DNA of 13,371 nt. It comes from CALREA01 sp041674865. Lineage in GTDB: Bacteria > Patescibacteriota > Gracilibacteria > UBA1369 > UBA12463. Position numbers and translations under genes: made by a program. Below, one piece after another: positions 7,762 through 13,371 of the stretch. A model generated the notes under the pieces. It saw only the letters and a program-made list of their open reading frames with translations, was not told the origin of the DNA and did not search any database. The stretch spans positions 1 through 13,371 of the forward strand of contig JBAYUX010000036.1 of NCBI GenBank assembly GCA_041674865.1, read 5' to 3'. Within the stretch, counting starts at the first letter, position 1, and each line of letters begins with the position of its first letter.

Positions 7762-8004
7762 TTAATTGAGATGGTTATCCCTGATGAGTTTAGATGCCTT
7801 GATCTTATAATAACCCTTGCAGTCATTTTGGTGAACAGGAATGATGAGATCTTGGTCTAGCTGAGGATGCTTAAACTTCTGATGACTCCCTTTGGCTGGA
7901 ATATGTTCGAAGCCGAGGGACTGAAGGATAAGCAGTATTTGTGGATATTTGAGCGATTCTGGACGATCCAGGAATTTCTGAAGCAGCTTCTCTTTTTGCG
8001 ACAT
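7762..8004 (-). CDS. hicA: HicA-type toxin (mRNA interferase)
   Basis: HicA is a small double-stranded-RNA-binding-fold toxin that cleaves mRNA using a conserved His. The 80-residue product has LILQSLGFEHIPAKGSHQKF, containing the family G-S-H motif (catalytic His41). It continues KHPQLDQDLIIPVHQND and a C-terminal helix K-A-S-K-L-I-R-D. The N-terminal 18 residues (SQKEKLLQKFLDRPESL) are longer than the minimal HicA of about 60 residues. It is the promoter-proximal gene of a hicA-hicB operon with an operator just upstream. No Shine-Dalgarno precedes the ATG. Confidence 0.88.
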   Translation of the reverse strand: MSQKEKLLQKFLDRPESLKYPQILLILQSLGFEHIPAKGSHQKFKHPQLDQDLIIPVHQNDCKGYYKIKASKLIRDNHLN

Positions 8005-8024
8005 GGCCGAGATAATAAATGAGG

Positions 8025-8064
8025 TTTGTAGCTACATTTTATCAAAAAAGAGCTACAAAATCAA
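8025..8064 (-). promoter_or_regulatory. hicAB promoter with embedded inverted-repeat operator
   Basis: On the minus strand TTGATT (plus 8059-8064), 17 bases, TAAAAT (plus 8036-8041), 31 bases before the hicA ATG. A 9-bp inverted repeat, TTTGTAGCT at 8025-8033 and AGCTACAAA at 8051-8059, brackets the -10 box with centres 26 bases apart. This is the expected position for autorepression by the ribbon-helix-helix domain of HicB. Confidence 0.7.
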
Positions 8065-8108
8065 GAGAGTAATTAGCTTTAAAACAGCGAGGATCTATTT
8101 TTTATAAA

Positions 8109-8235
8109 AGAGGAGCTCCTCTCGGAACCCCTCAGTTGACCAAAACGGTCATTGATATCAGAGCTCCTAAGGCTCATCAGCTAGGCACGGCTGCCACATT
8201 GTGGAAGAAGTGTAGCAAACCAACCGCTTCTACAC
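8109..8235. other. Hairpin-rich intergenic leader upstream of the 20-residue-repeat protein
   Basis: The 275-base gap between hicA and the gene at 8280 contains a 14-bp perfect palindrome AGAGGAGCTCCTCT (8109-8122), TGACC/GGTCA around AAAAC (8137-8151), CCAC/GTGG (8194-8204), and GTGTAG/CTACAC (8210-8235). GAGCTCCT occurs at 8113 and again at 8161. On the minus strand the first palindrome is followed by TTTTAT and could act as a weak terminator shielding hicAB. No tRNA or known riboswitch is recognised. Confidence 0.4.
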
Positions 8236-8279
8236 AACGAAATTTGTAAAACATCTCGAAGCCAGTGTAGAGTAAAACC

Positions 8280-8639
8280 ATGGACACAGGAACTCGCGCC
8301 ATTACCGCCGCTGTCATTCGCGTCATCCACAAGAATCATATGATTGATAAGATTCAGGATCGCAGCGCAGGAAAAACATATAGCATCACAGGGACACTCT
8401 CCCCTACTGCGATCGATATTTACGATCACACTCGCGGCTGTCATGTGAATGGTTCTATTCATGGTCATGACATTTCTCTTCACGATCATAAAACAACAAA
8501 AAGACTCACGCTCACACTTAGTGGCGGATCATTTCATGGTTACGATTCTGGCTCAAGCAAAGGCTTCTCGGGATCGGTCACCGATTCATCCGTAAGCATC
8601 TACGACAACGAGGATGGAAAGCATCACCTATACTCGTAA
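8280..8639 (+). CDS. Small beta-repeat protein built of 20-residue units
   Basis: Unknown function. The 119-residue product has a short N-terminal helix-like part (about 1-25), then repeats with Asp at residues 49, 69, 89 and 109, an exact period of 20. The units are centred on IDIYDH, ISLHDH, FHGYDS and VSIYDN; a weaker earlier unit is around D27 (KIQDRSAGKTYSITG). Each unit reads strand, (Y/H)-D-turn, strand, G-S/G-G turn, which predicts stacked beta hairpins. It is rich in His, Ser and Gly and has no signal peptide. The ATG at 8280 is used; a later ATG at 8340 is possible. It is preceded by a hairpin-rich leader and followed 53 bases later by the secreted hydrolase gene. Confidence 0.75.
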   Translation: MDTGTRAITAAVIRVIHKNHMIDKIQDRSAGKTYSITGTLSPTAIDIYDHTRGCHVNGSIHGHDISLHDHKTTKRLTLTLSGGSFHGYDSGSSKGFSGSVTDSSVSIYDNEDGKHHLYS

Positions 8640-8692
8640 CGAACGTCGAACATCGTCGTATCATCTACTACATTTCTTCTAATATTTTGCAT

Positions 8693-9703
8693 ATGAAAAT
8701 TTCTGAAACCGTAGTGTCGACCGCACGGAAAACCTTATCCGGGTTATTCATCGTGGGAATATTGTTAGGAGGCATTTCATATACCGAAGTAGCATCTGCC
8801 AAATCTTGGAAGTACGTCTACGACAAAGCAACTCACAAATACTACAAAGTCCCGAAGGTCACAAAAGCAGCAAGCACTCCAGCCGCCGCAACAACACCCA
8901 CACCTTCAGCAACAACTGTATCGGACATCGTACCGGCAGGCGCAAAAACCTACGGCCTCACGCTCGACTCCGTAACAAATCTCACGGCAATCGTCGACTC
9001 GCTCAAAAATCTTCCACAAAAACCATGGGTACGTATCGTCTTCGATTATCCATTACAACCAAGCGGTTACACAAAAGCTGTGAAGGCAATTGCTCCATAC
9101 GCAACCATCGTGGGTCAACCCTCTGATTCTACCTACAATAACAAAATGACGGTGGCGCAATACAAGGCACGTTTCCAGGCGTACGTTTCACAACTTCCAC
9201 AAATCAACATTTGGGAAACATGCAATGAATGTAATGGTGACTGGCTCGGATCAAACGCTGCCGCTCAAGCAGACGCAGCCACTGACGTCGTAAAGGCCGC
9301 AGGCAAACAAGCCCTCTTCACGCCATACTGGAACACCGACACATGTGTAGATAAAAATGGTCCGTACGTCGCATGGACTCAGAAAAACATCAGCGACAAA
9401 GTAAAAACACAGAGTGATTATGTCATGCCATCTGTGTATGGATTTGATTGCGATGGACCAGAACCAAGTTATGCCGAACTCAACAATATGGTCTCAACAT
9501 TCGCGACAATGTTTCCAAATGCAAAAGTCGGCATCGGAGAATACGGCAAAAAAGGTAGCGCACCAATCATGTCCCACTATCTCAATTATACGAACTCAAA
9601 CCCACGCTACATATTCGCAGGACTCTATTGGTATGGAAAACAAGATCTCGTTCCATCAACCAAACCGCTCTGGACAGTATTCAAAACAGCGATGCAAAAC
9701 TAG
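8693..9703 (+). CDS. Secreted TIM-barrel glycoside-hydrolase-like protein
   Basis: The 336-residue product starts with a signal peptide: basic n-region, hydrophobic core LFIVGILLGGISY, and probable cleavage after ASA (residues 34-36). A Tyr/Lys-rich stretch (WKYVYDKATHKYYKVPK) and an Ala/Thr/Pro linker (about 59-75) follow. The catalytic region resembles clan GH-A glycosidases: NIWETCNECNGDWLG gives the Asn178-Glu179 acid/base pair and KVGIGEYG gives a candidate nucleophile Glu283 at the end of a late strand. The mature part has cysteines at 177, 180, 218 and 253, two of them flanking the acid/base Glu (C-N-E-C). A role in cutting extracellular polysaccharide is inferred; the exact GH family is not recognisable. 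The ATG at 8693 is preferred over the in-frame TTG at 8687. Confidence 0.75.
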   Translation: MKISETVVSTARKTLSGLFIVGILLGGISYTEVASAKSWKYVYDKATHKYYKVPKVTKAASTPAAATTPTPSATTVSDIVPAGAKTYGLTLDSVTNLTAIVDSLKNLPQKPWVRIVFDYPLQPSGYTKAVKAIAPYATIVGQPSDSTYNNKMTVAQYKARFQAYVSQLPQINIWETCNECNGDWLGSNAAAQADAATDVVKAAGKQALFTPYWNTDTCVDKNGPYVAWTQKNISDKVKTQSDYVMPSVYGFDCDGPEPSYAELNNMVSTFATMFPNAKVGIGEYGKKGSAPIMSHYLNYTNSNPRYIFAGLYWYGKQDLVPSTKPLWTVFKTAMQN

Positions 9704-9716
9704 TGCAAAATTCAGG

Positions 9717-9745
9717 TTGATCTAAGCTCAAATCAAGTCTAAGAT
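9717..9745 (+). promoter_or_regulatory. Putative promoter for the 261-residue protein, possibly leaderless
   Basis: TTGATC at 9717-9722, 17 bases, TAAGAT at 9740-9745. Only 8 bases separate the -10 box from the ATG at 9754, so initiation would fall at or next to the start codon and the mRNA would be leaderless or nearly so. Confidence 0.5.
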
Positions 9746-9753
9746 CCACCTCT

Positions 9754-10539
9754 ATGAACGTACCTGACACAAATCCAGCTTCAAAAGCAGGCGATTTACC
9801 ACCAAAAAAACGACCACCCTTCAATGAGGCGGCTCGTAGAAGCAGGTCTATCAGGCCAAATTTTATGATGCCGGATGAGTTAAGCGCAGAAATGCAGCTT
9901 TTCAAAAGAAGAACTCTCACGCCAGGCATTCAAGTTGTCACAGCAGGACCAATAACTACAATTCAGGTTGAGTCAGCTGCACTTCGAAAGCATCTCATGC
10001 GTATCTTTGAGCAGATAAATGGAGAACCAATTCCCGTTGAAGAGCTAAAGATCGAAGATTTTATAGACTTCAGCTATTTGCAAGACAGCATAACGCAAAA
10101 CATCGACCTAGAAGGAAACATCCTCGAAATGGAAATCCAATTCTCGAGAATGAATATGTTGCATATAGTTCTTACGCTTATGACAGATGATGATATTCTC
10201 TGTACAGGGGAACTCAAGATTAGTCAGGCGCCAAAGGGTTTTGTCGCGGAAACAAAAGTAGCCCGAGTTGATAACACGCCGGAACTCAAAGAAATACTCG
10301 GAAGATGTACAATGGAGCTCGATAAAAGAATCTTGAGGTATATTCAAGTTCTCGCAAATCAATCAAACACTACTATCACACACTCCCCTTCACAGCCAAA
10401 TCCTATGCGAATTCCAGGATGGGAAAAGAAGTTTGGACCAATACTCAAAGAGCATAAATACACCCATATCAAGGCAGGAAAATGGGAAAAAGTATATGCG
10501 CCAGAAATAGAAGAGATTTCCAAAGAGTCAGGAAAATAA
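9754..10539 (+). CDS. Hypothetical protein, 261 residues
   Basis: I do not recognise the family. The first 50 residues are basic and Pro-rich, probably disordered (KKRPPFNEAARRSRSIRP). The rest is a soluble alpha/beta region with strands such as PGIQVVTAGPITTIQVES and LEMEIQFSRMNMLHIVLTL, followed by a C-terminal Trp/Lys-rich part (IPGWEKKFGPILKEHKYTHI). There is no signal peptide, membrane helix or catalytic motif. It appears monocistronic: its own promoter lies at 9717 and a strong terminator 23 bases after its stop. Codon use is intermediate between island and core genes. Confidence 0.75.
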   Translation: MNVPDTNPASKAGDLPPKKRPPFNEAARRSRSIRPNFMMPDELSAEMQLFKRRTLTPGIQVVTAGPITTIQVESAALRKHLMRIFEQINGEPIPVEELKIEDFIDFSYLQDSITQNIDLEGNILEMEIQFSRMNMLHIVLTLMTDDDILCTGELKISQAPKGFVAETKVARVDNTPELKEILGRCTMELDKRILRYIQVLANQSNTTITHSPSQPNPMRIPGWEKKFGPILKEHKYTHIKAGKWEKVYAPEIEEISKESGK

Positions 10540-10561
10540 AGCTAAATCACTAGCGTAGAGA

Positions 10562-10591
10562 AAAAACCGTGCTAAACTAGGCACGGTTTTT
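10562..10591 (+). terminator. Intrinsic terminator
   Basis: AAAAACCGTGC (10562-10572) and GCACGGTTTTT (10581-10591) pair around an 8-base loop TAAACTAG. The 3' arm ends in a T-run, and the A-run on the 5' side makes it potentially bidirectional. It ends transcription of the 261-residue protein gene and insulates serS. Confidence 0.9.
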
Positions 10592-10612
10592 CTATCTGTA
10601 ACGCTAAATCCC

Positions 10613-11896
10613 ATGCTCGACATCAAATACATTCGTGAAAATCTTGAGGCCGTTCGAAACGCCGCAAAAGTAAAGCGTGTCAAAGTCGATCTCGACAAAC
10701 TTATTGCTGTTGATGATCAGCGACGCGAGCTCATTACCAAATCAGAAACCATTCGTGCTGAGAAAAATAAGGCTTCAGGCGAGATTCCAAAGATGGCTAC
10801 AGGACCTGAAAAACAGGCACTTCTCGATAAAATGAAATCCTACTCAGAAGAAGAAAAGGTATTGAGTGAAGAGTTGAAGCTTATCGAAACGGAGTTCACA
10901 CAACTCATGCTTCTCGTACCTGCGGTTCCATCAGACAAGGCACCAGTTGGAAAAGATGACACCGAAAATGTCGAACTCTATAAAGTTGGTACACCAACCG
11001 TTTTCAATGGATTTGAGCCAAAAGATCACGTTACGCTCGGCGAGGAACTCGACCTCATTGATATTCCACGCGGCGTAAAAATTGCTGGATCACGAAGCTA
11101 CTTTTTGAAAGGCGACGGACTTCTTCTCGAAAACGCCGTCATGCGAATGACGATCGATCACCTCGTCAGCAAAGGTTTCACACCATTCTCTGTTCCGCTC
11201 ATGGTCAACAACGACGCCATGACAGGAACGGGTTACTTCCCAGGTGGCGAAGAGTCTGCTTACAAACTCGAACGAGATGACCTCAACCTCATCGGAACAT
11301 CTGAGGTTTCTTTGACCTCATACCACCGAGACGAAATTCTTTCTAATGACGAACTTCCAAAGCTCTACGCAGGCTTATCAAGCTGCTTCCGACGAGAGGC
11401 TGGAACCTACGGAAAGGACACTCGTGGTCTCTACCGTGTTCACCAGTTCACAAAAGTTGAGCAGGTAGTTGTCTGCAAAAACGACCTCGAAGAGTCACAG
11501 AAAATGTTCGACCTCCTCCTTACAAACGCAAAAGAAATTCTTGAGAAACTCGGACTCGCCTATCGCGTTGTTGCGGTCTGCACAGGTGATATGGGACAGG
11601 GACAGGTTTACAAAAACGATATCGAAACATGGATGCCATCACGAAATGGCTACGGCGAGACACACTCTTGCTCGATGTTTTTCGACTTCCAGGCACGACG
11701 ACTCAACCTTCGTTACAGAGACGAACAGGGAAAAACAAAGCTGGCTTACACGCTCAACAACACCTGTATCGCATCACCACGCGTACTTATTCCCCTTCTC
11801 GAGTGCTACCAAAACGCCGACGGATCAATCACGATTCCAGAAGCGCTCCGCCCATACATGAACGGTCGCACAAAAATCGAGCCGAAGAAAAAGTAA
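10613..11896 (+). CDS. serS: Serine--tRNA ligase
   Basis: Class II aminoacyl-tRNA synthetase that charges tRNA-Ser (and tRNA-Sec where present) with serine in the cytoplasm. The N-terminal coiled-coil arm spans residues about 1-105 (MLDIKYIRENLEAVRNAA and the long Glu/Lys-rich helices). The catalytic core has TGTGYFPGGEE, IGTSEVSLTSYH, motif 2 FRREAGTYGKDTRGLYRVHQF (about 258-278, with the binding Arg residues) and motif 3 TLNNTCIASPRVLIPLLE (about 380-397). The common motif-3 form NGSGLAVGR is replaced by NNTCIASPR, keeping the essential Arg. Length 427 is standard. The start at 10613 has no Shine-Dalgarno. Confidence 0.98.
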   Translation: MLDIKYIRENLEAVRNAAKVKRVKVDLDKLIAVDDQRRELITKSETIRAEKNKASGEIPKMATGPEKQALLDKMKSYSEEEKVLSEELKLIETEFTQLMLLVPAVPSDKAPVGKDDTENVELYKVGTPTVFNGFEPKDHVTLGEELDLIDIPRGVKIAGSRSYFLKGDGLLLENAVMRMTIDHLVSKGFTPFSVPLMVNNDAMTGTGYFPGGEESAYKLERDDLNLIGTSEVSLTSYHRDEILSNDELPKLYAGLSSCFRREAGTYGKDTRGLYRVHQFTKVEQVVVCKNDLEESQKMFDLLLTNAKEILEKLGLAYRVVAVCTGDMGQGQVYKNDIETWMPSRNGYGETHSCSMFFDFQARRLNLRYRDEQGKTKLAYTLNNTCIASPRVLIPLLECYQNADGSITIPEALRPYMNGRTKIEPKKK

Positions 11897-11986
11897 GCAA
11901 CGAAGCAGAAAAGTATAAAAAGAGAATAAAATACAGCAAACGTCAACAGGTTTCACTGGAGAATTGAGACCAGATAGAGGAAAAAC

Positions 11987-12014
11987 TTGACTTTGCTCAT
12001 ATATTAAATACAAT
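11987..12014 (+). promoter_or_regulatory. Putative rpoB promoter
   Basis: TTGACT at 11987-11992, 16 bases, TACAAT at 12009-12014. Both boxes match consensus well. Predicted start near 12021 gives a leader of about 75 bases before the ATG at 12095. No rho-independent terminator is seen after serS. Confidence 0.65.
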
Positions 12015-12021
12015 CAACGAA

Positions 12022-12055
12022 GCTATCACGCCTATCATGTGTTGTGAGAGATAGC
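12022..12055 (+). promoter_or_regulatory. Hairpin with five-codon upstream ORF in the rpoB leader
   Basis: GCTATC (12022-12027) pairs with GATAGC (12050-12055), and an inner AC/GT pairing can extend it. The loop contains a complete tiny reading frame, ATG at 12037 to TAG at 12052-12054, encoding M-C-C-E-R. The position at the very start of the predicted transcript suits a leader control element, but nothing in the sequence proves translation. Confidence 0.3.
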
Positions 12056-12094
12056 ATCTTCCTGTATTTCCAAATCTCTTACATCTTTTTCATT

Positions 12095-13371
12095 ATGGCT
12101 AAAAAAGACAAGAAGTCTGTAGCTAAAACAAAAAAGCCAGCTCCAAAGGCGGCTAAACCAGTTAAAAAAGTAGTTCCAGTCAAGAAGCCCGTTGCTATAG
12201 CGAAGCCGCAGCATCCCTTGGGGAAAAAAGCAGCGCCTGCTAAAGCTGCTCCAAAGGTAGCAGTCAAAGCTAAGGTGGCTCCAAAACCAGCCCCAGCAAA
12301 GGTTGTAGCAAAAGTAGCTCCAAAAGCTGCTGTTCAATCTACGAAGGCTACGTTGTTGTCAGCAAAAACGGCTGCTCCCCTTCCTAAAATGGCAAGTGCC
12401 AGCAAGGGCGGAGGAAGCCCATCTCACGAGATTATCAAGCCATCCAACCTTAATACGGATGTTATGGACTTGGATAACGACAAACTCCGAAGATATTACA
12501 CACAGCGTCTCGACGCCTCAGTTCAGCTTCCAAACTTGATTGAGATCCAGCTCGATTCCTATAAGTGGTTCCTTGAAGAAGGTATCCGTGAACTTCTCGA
12601 CGAGATCAATCCGATCGGCGACTTCTCAGGAAAAAAACTTGAGATGCAGTTCCTCGATCACTCTCTCGGTGAAATTAAATACGACGCAGAAACAGCACGA
12701 CAGAAAAACATCACATACGAAGCACCTCTCAAGGTTCACGTTCAGTTAGTCAACAAGGTAACTGGTGAAATTAAAGAGCAGGACGTTTTCTTGGGATCTA
12801 TTCCACTCATGACAAACCGAGGTACCTTTATTATCAACGGTATCGAACGTGTTGTCGTTTCACAGTTGGTACGTTCTCCAGGTGTTTTCTTCTCAAAGAA
12901 CTCAGCTGCTCCACAGTTCCACAACGCAAAGATTATTCCAAAGCGTGGTGCATGGTTGGAAGTTGAGACCGACAAAAAAGGTGTTATTACCGTCAAAATC
13001 GACCGTAAGCGAAAGATTCACATCACTTCCCTCTTCCGTGTTTTCGGATACGAGACAGACAAGCAGATGAAGGAAATTTTCAAAGACGTTATTACCGATC
13101 CTTCGAACGATTTCATCACAATGACACTCGAGAAGGACAATGCAAAAACAGTCGATGAAGCTTACCAGAATATCTACAAGAAACTTCGACCAGGCGATCT
13201 CGCTACTCCAGAAAATGCAAAGGCACTTATCCAGTCAATGTTCTTCGATTACAAGAAATACGACATGGGTCACGTCGCTCGATACAAACTCAACCGACGT
13301 TTCGGAGTTGATGTTCCAAATTCAAAAGAGTACCACACATTCCAGGTTAAGGACCTTATTGAGATCATCAA
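12095..13371 (+). CDS. rpoB: RNA polymerase beta subunit, 5' part, with Lys/Ala/Pro-rich N-terminal extension
   Basis: The gene runs off the window; 425 codons are visible. The RpoB core begins at about residue 145 with LPNLIEIQLDSYKWFLEEG. It continues through PIGDFSGKKLEMQFLDHSLG, EQDVFLGSIPLMTNRGTF and INGIERVVVSQLVRSPGVFF (protrusion and lobe region). In most bacteria this core starts within about 20-30 residues of the N-terminus. Here the frame, checked codon by codon, is open back to ATG 12095. It adds a histone-H1-like tail (residues 1 to about 108, for example KPAPKAAKPVKKVVPVKKP and KAKVAPKPAPAKVVAKVAP), then a Gly-rich spacer. Later in-frame ATGs at 12389 and 12464 are alternative starts, but the promoter at 11987 and the uninterrupted K/A/P coding pattern favour 12095. 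Confidence 0.95.
   Translation, partial: MAKKDKKSVAKTKKPAPKAAKPVKKVVPVKKPVAIAKPQHPLGKKAAPAKAAPKVAVKAKVAPKPAPAKVVAKVAPKAAVQSTKATLLSAKTAAPLPKMASASKGGGSPSHEIIKPSNLNTDVMDLDNDKLRRYYTQRLDASVQLPNLIEIQLDSYKWFLEEGIRELLDEINPIGDFSGKKLEMQFLDHSLGEIKYDAETARQKNITYEAPLKVHVQLVNKVTGEIKEQDVFLGSIPLMTNRGTFIINGIERVVVSQLVRSPGVFFSKNSAAPQFHNAKIIPKRGAWLEVETDKKGVITVKIDRKRKIHITSLFRVFGYETDKQMKEIFKDVITDPSNDFITMTLEKDNAKTVDEAYQNIYKKLRPGDLATPENAKALIQSMFFDYKKYDMGHVARYKLNRRFGVDVPNSKEYHTFQVKDLIEII

Noticed and set aside
5176..8640. Diversity-generating retroelement
   Set aside because: Motif B is QGSALSP rather than the DGR S-Q form, no Avd-like gene is present, and I found no template/variable repeat pair with adenine-specific differences.
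12079..12337. Minus-strand reading frames opposite the rpoB extension
   Set aside because: They are complements of the Lys/Ala/Pro-rich codons, giving Phe/Ala/Trp-rich products without start signals or family features.

Overview
The window looks like a bacterial chromosome segment, most likely from a candidate-phyla-radiation (Patescibacteria-like) organism. The reasons are a shortened HrcA of 235 residues, a SerRS whose motif 3 reads NNTCIASPR, compact genes, several small orphan proteins, and almost no Shine-Dalgarno sequences before start codons. The lineage is an inference; the core gene identities (hrcA, grpE, dnaK, serS, rpoB) are secure. The standard code fits, with TAA, TAG and one TGA stop.

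Positions 1-4293 are a heat-shock block: the end of an MFS-like transporter, hrcA, grpE, two small orphan genes that look like distant tandem paralogues, then dnaK. dnaK has a textbook promoter whose -10 box lies inside a perfect CIRCE operator, so HrcA encoded at the start of the block should repress it.

Positions 4305 to about 6700 form an AT-rich accessory island inserted directly behind dnaK. A ThsB-like TIR gene and a two-helix SLATT/DUF4231 membrane protein overlap by one base (TAATG). Convergent to them is a group-II-intron-like reverse transcriptase without an endonuclease domain. It is preceded on its own strand by about 290 nt packed with inverted repeats and a possible promoter at the 5' edge, which looks like a structured RNA partner. 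This is the best candidate for an undescribed defence system: TIR signalling enzyme, 2TM membrane effector, and RT with ncRNA. Whether the two arms are one system or two neighbours cannot be decided from sequence alone.

Positions 6788-8064 hold a LysE-family exporter convergent with a HicA/HicB toxin-antitoxin pair, whose promoter is embedded in an inverted-repeat operator. Positions 8100-10591 hold a hairpin-rich leader, a small protein made of exact 20-residue repeats, a secreted TIM-barrel-type glycosidase-like protein, an unidentified 261-residue protein and a strong intrinsic terminator.

Positions 10613-13371 return to core genes: serS and the 5' part of rpoB. The rpoB frame is open from an ATG about 145 codons upstream of the conserved RpoB core and encodes a histone-H1-like Lys/Ala/Pro-rich tail on the RNA polymerase beta subunit, a striking unexplained feature.
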